Positions 37,201 to 49,786 of a DNA stretch of 64,000 nucleotides are shown piece after piece. Location: assembly GCA_030141605.1 (NCBI GenBank), contig JAQGDQ010000151.1, forward strand, positions 310,001-374,000. The letters are read 5' to 3'. The stretch is from Tubiluchus corallicola. Taxonomy: Eukaryota; Priapulida; Priapulimorpha; Priapulimorphida; Tubiluchidae. The number at the start of each line of letters is the position of its first letter. Position 1 is the first letter of the stretch. The translations under genes and the position numbers were made by a program. The notes beneath the pieces were generated by a model. It searched no databases and was not told the origin of the DNA. It worked only from the letters and a program-made list of their open reading frames with translations.

Positions 37201-40200
37201 CTTATTTAGCACACCACACCCTACTCTCAATTGTGAACTGTTTCTTCCACGGTAGTACACTCCTATTCAGAATTATACGCAAGGGGTATTCAAGCTTCTC
37301 ACTTCATGGTGCTATTTTGCCTGGGCTGTACTTAACAATATGCACTTAAAATATGGCTACGTTCGCATCTCAAATGTTGACGGTTATAACCTCAAGCAGA
37401 AAAACTATGGAAATAGAATAGTACTATAATTTTATCAGCAAAGAGGGTTATAATGAAAACATGTAGAAAAAGTGTTAACATCTCTGGCACTCCATGCTGT
37501 GAGAGTAAAATGTCTTAAATCTGTTTTTTGTCAGCTAAAACAACTTTCTATCATAACCTTATGAGTAGAATAAGACAGAATAAGAATAATCTATTTTTCA
37601 AGCAGATCAAATTGATGCCAACAATTTTACTGAAGAGCAAACCGTTGCTTATTAAAAATTAACATTACTAAGGACACGAGGATAGCTACAAGTGTTCACA
37701 ATATGTGCATAGCAACCAAAGTTAAGCAATGTTGAGGCAGGACAGTAAATTGATGGAAAACCATTTCGGTTATTTTAAGCCACACTTCAGCTAGATTCCA
37801 GTCCCTCAAGAAACACATATGCATTAAATACAGTATTGGATCCAGGCTTGCAGAGTGCTGAACTACATAAAAAACAGTAAAGTGTTCACCTCTTCATATC
37901 GGTGAAACCAGCTACAGGTCCCTGTTCACATTGTATCATAAATACAAAGCAAACAAATATGGCAGTGAAGCTGACAACCCAACAGAATCGGATGGCATCT
38001 TGGCAAGACATTTTAAATCTTTTAACCAGCCATCCGCTGACGAAACTACTTCCACCACCAGCAGGGATCACAACAAACCCTGAAAATTACACTATCCTAA
38101 ACATCAAATGAACGCAATTTCCTGAAAATTTCATATTAAAAATTAAAATCGTATAATAAAAACATATTTACTTATAATAAGGCCATGCTTACATATGGTT
38201 AATATGCAAACACGAATTACCGATTATTATGGCTGCTGCACTAGCTGTCATCTTGTACTGCACTTCAACGTATTTGGGCAAAAAAACAGTAAATCCAGCA
38301 ACCAGCATACCTAAAATAAAAGTGCAGATTTGCTGTATTAAACGTGAAAGGTGAAATCATACTTGAAAATTCTCACTGCGTCCATATTACGGCATTCTTG
38401 TGAGAAGAATGGCAGTGTGATAAATCGATATGTGTGCGTGTTCTCAATGTATATGCTCAGCTGCAAAGCAATATCAAGATCAAGCAGAACAACTCTGCTT
38501 CTCAGGCTTGGCTAAGATGTCTCATCCATTCATTGTCTCAACTCAAAAAATTATCCTTGACACAGCCCTGCCTCAACCATCTACATTAAGTGGTCCTAGT
38601 ACTGCACTTAGTATAGGAATGCGGCTTGCAAATGACCAAACCATGCTAAAAACTGACTCAAAAAGGGTTGAATAGTAATTTTAGTAGATCACAGCACAGG
38701 TTCTCGCACTGATCAATTGTTTAAGGCTATGAAAACAATAATCGTGGATAAAATGTGATTTAATCATTTTTAACTTAAATATTTTAGAAACACTAGCAAG
38801 CATCACAACGTAAAACTTAAATGAATATGATGAAGAACACCTCAAGTTGCAAGTTCTATTGGTCAAAACGTTAGAGCATAAAATGAGTAAAACTAGTGGT
38901 AAAATAAAAACAAAGAGCTTATACACCATGAATGTCCTTCCGTTTTCCAAGACTACCAAAGGCAAAAGACATCTTTGACACTAAATTTTGTAATATTTTT
39001 TTTCCAAAACATGAATTCAAGAGGTACTAATTTTTATAGATTATAGGTGCCTTGGCTTAACGTAATGCCCAAAGAGGCAGTTATTCCATAATTACCTTAT
39101 AGCAGAAAGTATGTGATTTTCACCTTGACAACATTTTAACAAACAAAAACTTTGGAGAATATACTCAATTATACACTCACTTTTCAAACTAGGCAGAGCA
39201 CATTCTATTATAGATAATTTACCTTCAGTAGCACCAGCAAGATTTATGAACATGAATGTCGGATTTGACATCAAGTTTTTAAAAGCCTTGGGCACATCCT
39301 TGTAGGACTCTCCAAAATGTGCCCTGGTAACCGCCTCCTCATCTCCTTTCTTATGCACCTCACAAATTCTTTCTGCTCTTGCTTGTTCAGCACCTTTGAA
39401 TGAACAAATAATCACACATATTAATTTTTTTAAGCAAAACACCTTAAGTCATTTATTTACGATATTAACAAAATTACATTTAAGCAACAGTAAACACACA
39501 ATTTAGTCAGAAGTAAAGCAGGCCATCACTATTTCTATGACCTAACACATTTATATGTAATTGTTATGTTACATGTTATTTATGGAAATCTTTACTTTAT
39601 CTGTCAAGCTATCCAAGAAAGAAACAAGCCTTAACTATGCAATTTGGCGCAAAAATATCTAAATATTAGAGATATGAAGAAAAAGAAGATGCACATTCAC
39701 ACTGAGGTTACATCCCAACTCAGGAAAATTTGATGAGAAAATTTGCAAAACACATATTGCGAAATTTGGTAGGAGATTACTAGTCTACAAGAAACTATTA
39801 TATTTTCAAAACCAACAGAACAAAATCAAGATCACTTAGCAATGCATTTGAAGACAGGTGCATGAGTCTCCTCCAACCTGCCTAGTACTTTTCTAAAAAA
39901 CACACAGTAATGCCAAAGCATATAGCCTTTTAACAATAAAAAAATGTCATTAAGTTGCCAAATTAGTTCTGCAAAAAAGTTTTCAAAAGCCACAATGCTT
40001 TTGTGAATTTCGCGCATTTGTTCCATTTCATTTCCTAGTTTTTCGCACTCTAGTTATGATTTTTCAAGAGCAAACTTTTACAATTTTTTTTATATTCCTC
40101 TCCTTACGACGCAGCAGAAGTGCAGGATTTTTTGCTCCGCCCGTTTCCGCTATCTTTTGTTTCTACAAACATTTTTTCCATTTTCAGAAATCTTCGGCAC

Positions 40201-42171
40201 TTCTGAAGTTAGAATGTTGTTGTTCTCGTGTGCACGACTTTATTCACGAATTTATTCACAACAAAATGCACGAAAAATATATATAATGACATACCTGGTA
40301 AGTCACGGGGCATTCCAAACAATGGAAGTGCACCAATCCAACACAAAAATGAGCACAGGAAAACTCCTATCCACCATGCCCCAATCCAGGCACTACTGGA
40401 TGGTGTCAGATTAAAACTAGAAACAAAATTTTAAGTAACAAACTTATTTGCAGCCAGCACTTGTTACCTGCATCAAGCACAACCTCAAAATCGCAAGAGC
40501 ACAAAAGGGCAGGTATAATGTTTCAATTTCTGTGTTAATGCTCTTTATCTTAGAAGGTAAACATGTCAGGTAATTCACATCAGTCAGCACTTTCAATAAC
40601 TGGGAAACAAAAAATGCCTTTGCCACTTGCAAAAAAATTCAAGATTCAATCTCACAAGCATACGGACACTACCACACCCCAATGTTCATTATTCTATGCA
40701 TTTTGTTAAATGACTGAAAAATAAAACAATTGTGCACAGTAACAAAATGAGATACCACTACAAATAAAAACAGTTCACTAACAAGTAAGATATTACTTAC
40801 TCTGCTGGGTCTCTAGCAGGTGCATCAACGTAAACTGCTAACAAAAACCCACCAGCCAAAAAACCAACAGCAGGTCCTAAAAGGTTCATCATGCAAAAGA
40901 TGCCTAAAACAAGAAACAAGAACAAATTCAACAAAGAGCAAATCTGCACATGCATGTTGTTAGAAAAAAAGCACAAATCACAAAATGCTGATAAATTTTG
41001 TTACTAGAAATCTTTTGTTACTACTTACTGATCAATTTTACTATTAAAGCTGCAATATACCGGCATTTATATTACAAATCACAAGTTAGATTAGGCCGAT
41101 AACAATAAAATACTTTAATATATATTAACCGCTATTAATATAGAGGTTAACAGGTGTAACTGCTTTGGTTGCATTTCATTTAGATAACATAACTTATTTA
41201 TAAATTTTCATGTAGAAATAAGCAATACATTTTCATTTTCACAACATCCAAGTCAAGCCAATCGAGCTAAAGAGCTTTAAAACAGCAAATAGTAAGGAAA
41301 TATACACAGCAAGTTCATGTCCATATAGAGTAATAATGATACAAAATAACTATTTAAAGCAATTTGTAGTATTGACACTATAAACTCCGAAAAAAGACAT
41401 TTATTTTATATAATCAATAATCAACTTTAGGTGAGCATGTCCCTTCCACCATAAAAAGTTACAATGGAAAAATGTGTCATCTGCTTAAAATATAATTATA
41501 TTCTTACCGTAATATAAAGAGACTACTTTTGGTCGTACATTATCATCCAGGAATGCAATTCCAAGCGTGTTGAAACTCGATGAGCCAGCTCCAATTACCA
41601 CCAGTGCAAAGTAAAAAATATATTTGTAATTACTTAAGTCTAATTCATAAATTTCCTCGCATGGATCATATATGCTTCTATTGTCACACAAATGTTCTGA
41701 ACTGTTAGAGGAAGGTGGTGAGTAATAATCTGTTATAAAATGAGGTAAACTAAATGTAAAAGCACCAATGCCCATTAGCACCATTCCAATGCTGAGAAAA
41801 CGAGGCTTGTTTCTTGTTGCACCAATGTAGCTCACCGGTAAAAGGCATACTGTAGAAGCAATGTCATAGCAACTAGCAATAAGCCCTGACTCAGAGCTGC
41901 TCATAGAGAATCGCTGCTCAAGTGTAGTAATCACAACTGGGAGCAGTCCATTCACGATCATATTTTGAAGGCCAACAGGCCAACAAAACCAAAACAGAAA
42001 CCACCTAGGATGACTAAAGCTTTGCAGACAGCGTGGCTTATAAGAAAAGCATCCAAACGAATGATCAACCATATCCAGATCGTCAGGTGAGCCATGTTTT
42101 TTTGCAAACTCATCCTGTGCAGCAGCGTTATTTCCAGTGGCCACTTTCTTTTCATCATTATCTGATACCAT
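34222..42171 (-). CDS. Organic anion transporting polypeptide (OATP/SLCO family)
   Basis: Minus-strand exons: 42171-41508, 40903-40801, 40416-40295, 39393-39223, 38310-38221, 38079-37890, 37152-36996, 36564-36380, 35554-35490, 34580-34222. They join in phase to 2106 nt, 701 aa, a normal OATP length. Evidence: GLQNMIVNGLLPVVITTLEQ and GATRNKP in the first exon; the OATP signature region AWIGAWWIGVFLC (about residues 265-277); LPKYVEVQY; the large extracellular loop 5 with a Kazal-like pattern (CNMDCLC, PICGNDGISYYSPCYAGC, about residues 460-520) carrying 11 cysteines; and GTIPAPLLFGWVIDMSC near the C-terminus. The family are 12-helix plasma-membrane transporters taking up amphipathic organic anions such as conjugated steroids, eicosanoids and drugs. 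Substrate cannot be told here. The Met at 42171 is in good context (ACCACAATGG) and is conserved in the decayed copy upstream; an alternative Met at 42201 has weak context. Confidence 0.93.
34776..34808 (-). other. Hammerhead-like core motif, degenerate
   Basis: The minus strand reads TTGATGA, then a hairpin-capable segment GACTCCTGCAAGGAAGTC, then AAAAT. This resembles the CTGATGA / stem II / GAAA layout of hammerhead ribozymes found in Penelope-like retroelements. The core differs at key places (TTGATGA, AAAA), so activity is unlikely. It lies between the last two OATP coding exons and is probably a retroelement relic. Confidence 0.3.
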
Positions 42172-42322
42172 TGTGGTCCGAACGAAAGTGTATGTCCACA
42201 CACATTCATACAGTTACCCTTGTAGATCATACTGACTTTTATCATGTAGTTACTGCAGCTCAGCAAATCATACTTTCGACACATTTTAGGCCTGTTGAGC
42301 AAACACTCTAATCTTGCTAAGT
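42172..42322 (-). other. Probable 5' UTR part of the OATP first coding exon
   Basis: A splice acceptor (TTGTTTTAG on the minus strand) ends at 42323. The 150 bp from it to the ATG resemble the equivalent stretch of the decayed upstream copy, where an acceptor is also kept (exon edge at 45617). This suggests that one or more non-coding exons lie further upstream. The reading frame of the ATG has a TGA just before the alternative Met at 42201, so this segment is not coding for the transporter. Confidence 0.5.
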
Positions 42323-44824
42323 CTAAAACAAATATTAATAAAAAATGTAACGCCTGAAAGCAACCAAGTTAACAAGAGACACACAAAGCTTAGAAAACAT
42401 TTTTTATCTTTCATAGCTGAGTACAAATGCACTGAACTGCAAGGCTCAGCTACATACACATCTCATTCACAATATCCTAGATACCTCTGAACTTTCAGAA
42501 TACAGTTAAAGCAACAAGCTGATCCACAAAAAGTTGTTTTCCACACATTGCTTTTCCTGTGACTTTATGCACTTGGAAAATTAGAACAATTGCCTATTCA
42601 TCAATACGTCATCATGTATAAAATTATGTCTAATGGCAACATTCTAAATGTTTTTACAGAAAACACAGACTTCTATGTCAACATGTGATGTGGAACGCTT
42701 ACAAAATTAAATGTAAAAACAAGCAGTTAATTAAATAATTAAAAATAAAATTTAATAAAAAAATTGCAACAAAAGCTAAGTTACCATAACAATTGTTCTT
42801 CCAAAAATAACCACAAAATTGCAAAGCAAGTTAAGTTTAAGTTAAAGAGTCATTGAAAGGCAATAATAAAACCAGATTTCCTGCTAGTTTTCCTGTAAAT
42901 TTAACTGAGGTAGTCAGGAATATATAAACACAGAGTTCTATAGGACACAGTATAAAAAGCATTCACAGAGAATATGCAAATGAACAACACAATAATTTAT
43001 GTTTTACAAATTAAAAACAGTTATGCACTACAAATTTGTGCCAGGCCAGTTGAATAAACACTGCAAAAAAATTTTTGGCATCAATTAGTTCCATTGTATT
43101 TCACAAAGACAGGAAGCTATATCTGTACTATCAAATTAGCTACATCCCTAAAATTTACAGCTTACACACTCTACGGGTATGTACACATGCAGCAGTTACA
43201 AAACACCAAACTGGTGATCAAGTTTCAGAAAAAGGTAAGTTGTGACCATCACGAATTTGGCTAAAATTTCTTGGATAAGTTGCATGAGTATTCAATAGAG
43301 TCTTTGAAGTAAATGTATTGCGTTTAATCTAAAAGTTTGCACCTGGATAAACTATAAATTGCACACTTGAAATAAGCAAATGACAAAGGATTTCACATAA
43401 AAAATTAAACTTAAGGGAATATCCCTTCAGGGCTTAAAGGGCTGCCAATTATGGCCCGAAACAATTAATACCAATTTTGCTAGGGTTTTTTGCACAAAAA
43501 CTTGTGCAGATCACAATTCTGAGTTTTGTAATTGGTACATGTGTACATATGTACAAATAAAGAATGCATGCTGCAAATTTCAGGCCTGCAGTTAATTTGG
43601 TAATAAATATATAGTTAATTAAAATTTACTCTAAGAAAAAAATGCACTAGCGAAGTACCAAAATAATTAACAATCTGTTTTCATTGCTTAGTTAATAACT
43701 TGAAAAATATTAATTATATTAAGCCAGTTTTCTGTGTCTTTCATTAATAATAACAGCAGAACTCATTTTGAAAGTATGAAGCAAATCTGAGATGTGTTAT
43801 GCGTATCAAATACAGCACTCTCATGTAGATGAGTCAACAGCTACAAGCACTGCTGTAATTGTACATAACTTACAGACAGAATAAAGCAAGCAGGATAGTT
43901 AAGAAAAGAATAAGTTTGTCAACAGGTTGAAAAGTTGTCAGGCGACGACTATCAGTAAACTTGACAGCTTTTAGAATAAATTGGTATAAAAGAGTGGCAT
44001 TTAACAAGAAGCAGGCAATAACGATGGAGATTTTTTTAAAATAAACTGTTCTGCTTTTCCAAAATAAATAATTCTGTGACCTTTCAAACTTTAATTTTTA
44101 CTGAAAACGCTGCTTTAAATAAACACGGTTATTTTCCATTAAACAACTCATAAGCTAGCCAGAATGTAGATTTAATTATTAGGCGATGTTTCAGCCCCTG
44201 CTGAAATGCTCATAATCAGTCATACTAAGTCTATACAGCTATAAAAACAAAACAAAAACCTGTCATATTTCCACCCACGGAGACATCCCGGGCCTTATGC
44301 GAGTTTATTACAACAACCGAAACACTCTCGACTGTCAGCAGACGCCGCAATGAATAACAGTGGGGTTTAGAAAAGCATCTCGAGTAGCGTTTTAAGCAGA
44401 AATTTATTGCATACATAACATCTACATTAATAATCGAAATAATGGAGTTTAAACATTAAAAGTTTGCTATTTTATGACAAAACAGTTTCTGAACAGTGGG
44501 ACTCTTAAAAGAAAGTTACCGCTGTGCATATCAGCCTTATAGGCTTTATTTCTACATAACACATAACTCACACAACACTATAACAGAGTTTCAGAGATAG
44601 CAAGCAAATTTTATTGGTCCCTTGAAGTTCATTACAAGTGGATTATTAGTGGAAATCAATAATAAATTCCATTGGTCAAAATTACACTAAATATATTGTA
44701 AGTACAGCTTTTTAAACAAGTTTAGGAGCACTGCTCTACAGACTACTTGTGAAGCTGCCACCTTAAAATCTAAAAAATCGCAATGAATTAACATATTACC
44801 TGTAAATTTTAAATTTATTCTCAC
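42323..44824. other. Upstream/intronic DNA of the OATP gene
   Basis: AT-rich with no supported ORF. A hammerhead-like element motif lies at 44182-44221. I find no OATP exons here, so the decayed copy at 44825 is not followed by a second transporter gene. Confidence 0.5.
44182..44221 (-). other. Hammerhead-like / Penelope-type repeat motif
   Basis: The minus strand reads CTGATTATGAG, then the hairpin TTTCAGC-AGGG-GCTGAAA, then ACATCGCC. CTGATGA and GAAAC words around a short hairpin are the signature of Penelope-associated hammerheads; here TTA replaces part of the core. It is probably a fragment of a retroelement end. No polymerase is nearby. Confidence 0.3.
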
Positions 44825-45617
44825 CTAAATATACAGGAGCTACTTTCAGACACACATTATCATCTAGAAGTGTGTAAAAACTTGATGACTCAGCACCCCA
44901 CCAGCAAAGTACCGAGATAGAAAGCATATTTGTGAGCAACATAGCTTGAATGAAATCTTTCTTTGCATGGATCATATATGCTTGTATTATCATACAAATG
45001 TTCTGATGCATTGGAGAGGGGTGAACAATAATCTGTGGTAAACTAAATGTAAAAGCACCAAAGAGCATTAGCACCATTCCAATGCTGAGAGAATGAGGTT
45101 TATTCCTTGTAGCACCAATATAACTTACCGGTAAACCTGAAATCACAGATGCGATATCATAGCAAGTAACAATAAGCCCTGATTCAGAGCTACTCATTGA
45201 GAATCATTGCTCGAGTGTAGTAATCACAACTCGTAGGAAGCCATTCACTATCATACCTTGAAGTCTGCCGGTCCAACAAAATCAAAACAGAAACCATCTA
45301 GGATGGCGAAACTTTTACAGACAGCGTGGCTTATAAGAAAAGCACCCAAATGAGTGATCAACCATATGCACATCCTCATCACTTGAACCATGTTTCTCAG
45401 AAAACTCATCCTGTGGTATAACATTGTTTTCATTTGGCACTTCCTTTTCATCATTACTATGCGAAACCATTGTGGTCTAATATACAAAAATGTATGGCCA
45501 AAATCCACACACGCAGGTAAATAGTCGCCTTTGTATATTACACGATCAGTGTAGCTTAGCAAGCAATCCATTGTGCACATTTCAGCAATGTTGGTAAACA
45601 TTCTAATCTTTCTATGC
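44825..45617 (-). pseudogene. Decayed copy of the OATP first coding exon
   Basis: Homologous to 41508-42322: it starts with a conserved acceptor, has ACCACAATGG at the ATG (45470), then VDHSFGCFSYKPRC, SMSSSESGLI and SYIGATRNKP, and ends with a preserved phase-1 donor (TTTAG|GTGAG). At least three stop codons lie in frame (after KPRCL, in place of a Trp, and in place of an Arg before SMSSSES), and the second half has frameshifts. The presence of flanking splice signals shows a genomic duplication rather than retroposition. No further OATP exons follow, so the copy was truncated or never complete. Confidence 0.85.
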
Positions 45618-46965
45618 CTAAAACAAACAAAATGACAGCAAAGTAACAAATTCTCAACAAAGTGGAAGCTAACAATTGCCAACAAACCAGTGAATTATTA
45701 AAGAAAAATACGAACAATATTTATTAACTCTGAACACCTTTAACACTTCATAATTTATCAAAAAGTTTCCCAATTTGAAGCAATAGTTGGGTCGTTTTCA
45801 GTAGTTTCATGGCCACAGAAAGCAAAGGTGTCTCGTATCTTAGTGGATTTGTCTTCTATAAAGGCTAAATAACAAATTTACATGTATTACCCTCCCAAAA
45901 ACACAGGCAATCTACGAAAAAGCCTCAAAATCTATAATGGCTGCCGTCTGTCATTTTGAAAGTTATCTTTTTATTGATTTGGATAATGGTGCCGCACAAC
46001 ATATTTCTAGGATTTTTGCACCAGGGAATTCATTTTTAATGTATTTTTTATTATTTGACCCACTTTAGACCTTCAAATACAAAATTACTGATGTCAGCCA
46101 TTTGGATTTTATCTCTTAAGCAATTTGGCCCGCAAAACTGCACAATATATATTTTTTGGGATATCTGGGATCGACAAAATCACGTTTGCTGTTCTTTTAG
46201 CAATTTGACTATTTTTGATCTTTAGGTCGAAGAAGATGGCAGATTTATACGTCTGGGAACTTCATATAGTCTGCGTAACTAAGCGATTTGATTTTTCATT
46301 GAAGAGAAATCACTGAAAACTGTCTTCAAGCTGAGTTATGCAGAGTCACTCTACAAGTGAACAAGAAAATTACAAAGACATCCACCATGTCTGAATTTGT
46401 CAGATACATAATTGTGGGTAAATCTGAAACATGTTAGGTTACCAACAACCGACCTGCAAACCTAACAGCTGAAGACAGAAACAGTGTGCGTAATACTGTT
46501 GTCAGCACCACAATGGGTTATGGTGTTCACATTGTTCAACTACGATGAGGCCCAGTATTTGGGACTTAAGCAAGGTGGTTTCTTTTGGGAGTTTTTTGTT
46601 TTTGTTTTTGACGTTTTAGCAACAAAATATAACTTACTCAATATGGTAAGGATGACTGTACTTGATCCGAACCTGATGACTCTCCGCAATTTTTCTTTAC
46701 ATTATCACCACAGCTGTTGCCAGTATTGTCATCTGAAGAATATTAACGAGGTGTGAACTGCTGGTGGTGCAAAGGTTCAAAAATGTGGCACACTGGTTAA
46801 CGAGTACATTGAATTCTTTGATTCTAAATATAATAATAATATCAGTCAAATAAGTAAAAAAAAGTTACGTAGAACAGAGATCAAAGAAAATCAACTGTTA
46901 AGATGATTGATCACTTTCAAGAAAGAGAGATCAAGAGCATGGTTTAACATTAATTCTTGTTATTG
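45618..46965. other. Intergenic DNA without a supported gene
   Basis: Unique-looking AT-rich DNA. A 90-codon plus-strand ORF (46484-46756) has no recognisable similarity. Nothing can be named. Confidence 0.4.
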
Positions 46966-47326
46966 TTGTATTTCTTTCTCTCGGACGGCTCGTAGAGAAA
47001 ACAAGAAAAAACGTCGTCAAATTGAACTAGTTTATTGCGTGAGAATTCCACAACACAAAGTATGAAGGAACGCAAAACATATATAGTCAAGTTATAATCT
47101 GGAAACTTGAAATTAAACTGAGAATATGAGAATAAACTTGAGCGGCCAGCTCCGCCTTATATATCAGTGCAAATCGACAACACCAGAACAACCTAGAAAC
47201 TACTACACGCATCGCGTATAGAAAGTTCTAGAATCTACGATTGCTTCTACAAGGTAAAAAGATTGTTCTACTATACTATAGAACATTCTACAATTTTCTA
47301 TTTAATTCTAATGGATCTCCACAACA
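46966..47326 (-). mobile_element. Solo LTR of an LTR retrotransposon
   Basis: The 361-bp element begins TGTTGTGGAGATCCATTAGA and ends AAATACAACA on the minus strand, the TG...CA ends of an LTR. It is flanked by a perfect 5-bp duplication, GTTAT, at 46961-46965 and 47327-47331. On the minus strand a TATATAAGG box lies at about 47156-47164 and an AATAAA at 47031-47036, in the order expected for U3-R-U5. No internal gag/pol sequence adjoins, so this is a solo LTR left by recombination. The 5-bp duplication fits Ty3/gypsy or Bel/Pao types; I cannot separate them. Confidence 0.85.
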
Positions 47327-47689
47327 GTTATATAACACAATGATTTGACCCGTGAGGGAACTACATAAAATCCCGCACAGATTCTGTAATCAACAAACAA
47401 ACCTGAAAAATAGGTAAATTGAGTACATTCTCAATAATGTAGTAAATTACATGCAAATCATATGCGAACAATTAGCATTCTAGGACGTTCCATGTAGTGT
47501 ATCAGGCTAAAAATGGTAATGCTCTGACTTTGTATTGTTATTAGCTTGTGCATTGAAATTTTTTATAATATTATTAAATTCTTAAATCTGCATGGAGATT
47601 GCCAAGTATTTTGTAGATGTTACACATAGGCATGCTTCTTTCACTAAATTCAATGTTGGCTTCTTCTTCTTCTTCATCTGTTGCCCTAA

Positions 47690-48170
47690 TCATCTATTGT
47701 ACACATTGAGGCTCTCTCTAGGACTACCTTTCATTAGAGCACCCTACTGTTTCTTGTCTGTGGCTAAAAGTTTCAACTCCTGTGATGCTATTGTTAAGTT
47801 TGTTCTAAGCTGTTGTAAATATTTATTATTTCATGATATCAAAGTTGCTTTTGGTTTGCTGGGAGGTCATTTAGCAGTCTCGTTTAATGCTAATCTTATT
47901 GGCGTTGTTTCTGGCAGTCTCATTAAATGTCCTACCCATCTTAGTCTTCAAATTCTAATTTTAGTACTCCGACGTTCCTCTTTGGTTCTGTTATACAGTT
48001 GCTCCTTTGAAATGATATACTGCCATTTCATTTTTAAATTTCTCAAAGAAGGACTCTGTGAATCACAGTTATTTCTGTTACCGTCATTGCACTCAAACTC
48101 CACATTTCACGCTTGTACATGAAGATACCAGTTATATATGCACTGAAAAACTGCAGCCTTGTTTTGAGTG
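47690..48170 (-). mobile_element. LINE C-terminal fragment A
   Basis: Minus-strand translation gives ITGIFMYKREMWSLSAMTV and then, frame-shifted, SKEQLYNRTKEERRSTKIR with (R/K)(R/*)RLRWVGHLMRLPET. This is the pattern of the conserved C-terminal region of many non-LTR polymerases (YGCE.WSL..., then I..RRLRW.GH..R). Stops and frameshifts show it is dead. The plus-strand 176-codon ORF over the same stretch is a shadow. Confidence 0.65.
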
Positions 48171-48704
48171 ATAATTTCTTGCTGTTTAGAAATTATTTTT
48201 ATTTTAGATAAAACCAAACACTGCCCGTTGTTTCTATTTTTGATATCATCTTTTGTGTTAAGTAGCTATCCCACTATTGGTATTAAGTATCGTTATTATC
48301 TAACAATGAATCATACATCTAGGGACACAATTCTGTTTACCTCTTTATGCTTACCATAACGGTGAGCACGTAAGGACTCGCTATAATGTCGCAAGTGCAT
48401 TTATCTCTAAGGATCAGTGCTGACGTGTTTAAATCTTTCAGTGCAAAATCTAAATAAGTTAATATCTATCCTCCTGCTGGTGCTATTGCTTGCTGAAGAG
48501 TTGTCTTCACTGGACTATCTTGAAATAGTCTAAGCACATTGCGCGTGTGATGCTTGACTATCTCCACCTATCAAAGGCAGGCATCTTTATAAGGTGCAAA
48601 GTCTATTTTTCAGTAATGCTGATCTTTTGGTTGTCTTTTCCCACTTTACTGTCTTTATAAATTTGTCTTTATCCTGTATTACATGCATTTGTTCACTAGA
48701 TTTC

Positions 48705-49595
48705 TATTAGAAATCCACTCTATTAGAATCCAGGTCCCACTCGATTTTCGCCGAGCGGTCACCTATTCAATACTTGGCTTGCCGCATTACGACGATCCGC
48801 GTTACTTTCACAAGTGCTCGTCAATACTTTTTGTATAGAATTCTATAAAAATACACATTATTATTTATTTAATAATTGAGATAATGCTAAACATGACTTT
48901 GTTCAGTCGAAATGTTGGTTCATCTGAATGAATAAATAAATTGTTGGCTTAAGTGACGTAAAATTAATAGCTATATAATTATTTAAACTAAATTTACTTG
49001 TTATGTTTACGTTTAGTTCACCCCCTCAACTAAAATTTAATGTAAACAACCTCCTGTGCCAGACAATGCACAAGGCTCAAAAAATTGTCTGGGAGCATAA
49101 CATTGAAAATCAGGTATGAAGAGTTTAAAGATACGCACAAAAATGTTATAAACTTGACGGCTGTGGAAATTGAAATCTGATTGTGATGCGCTTAGTTATT
49201 AATAATAATGCGGATGATAATGAAGATGACTAATAATTATAATTATGAAAAATTACTTAGTTTATTTCAATAAAAATCAGCATAAACACAGTTCTCAAAA
49301 AATTATTTCCACTGCTTGTAACAATTTAATTATTTATTCAGGTTAAAATACATTTTATACGATCGTGCGCATCAAAAACTTGGGTCAAATATCAATTTTT
49401 CCTTTTTTATATAAACGAATATTAAACTTGTTGGACTCTTATTCTATTATTTCATTAACTTATTCCACAACTGGTGAAACTCGGGCACTGACCAATCATC
49501 GTATCGTAAGAGCAGCGCTGCTCGTCATAATGGCCATCGAAATAGGCGATTGATCGACGAAAATTGAGCACAACCTGATTCTAACAGAGTGCCGT
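48705..49595. mobile_element. Inverted-repeat element, probably a non-autonomous DNA transposon
   Basis: The left end has TCTATTAGAATCCAGGT and TCGATTTTCGCC; the right end, read on the other strand, has TCTGTTAGAATCAGGTT and TCAATTTTCGTC. Similarity continues inward for about 100 bp (ACCTATT / GCCTATT, GCATTACGACGA / CCATTATGACGA). The roughly 700-bp centre is AT-rich without a transposase. I could not find a clear target-site duplication, so the class is open. Confidence 0.55.
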
Positions 49596-49786
49596 TCCAC
49601 TAGGTATGTCTTAATTTAATGCTGCTCCTGTATTTTTCTGCACATTCATTTTTTACAAAACATTATTCTTACACTTTATTTCTTTTTTCCATTCAGACTT
49701 TTTCATGATTTTCACCTTTCCTTATTTGCATCTATGGCATATTTTTATGCAGCCTCAACTTCTTTATTATACCATGACCTTTCAAT

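Noticed and set aside
44796-45197. 133-codon ORF as a separate transporter gene
   Set aside because: It is the middle of the decayed OATP exon copy. In-frame stops precede it and frameshifts follow the SFSLP segment.
47592-48122. 176-codon plus-strand ORF rich in Phe/Leu
   Set aside because: It is antisense to a LINE polymerase fragment, which explains the open frame.
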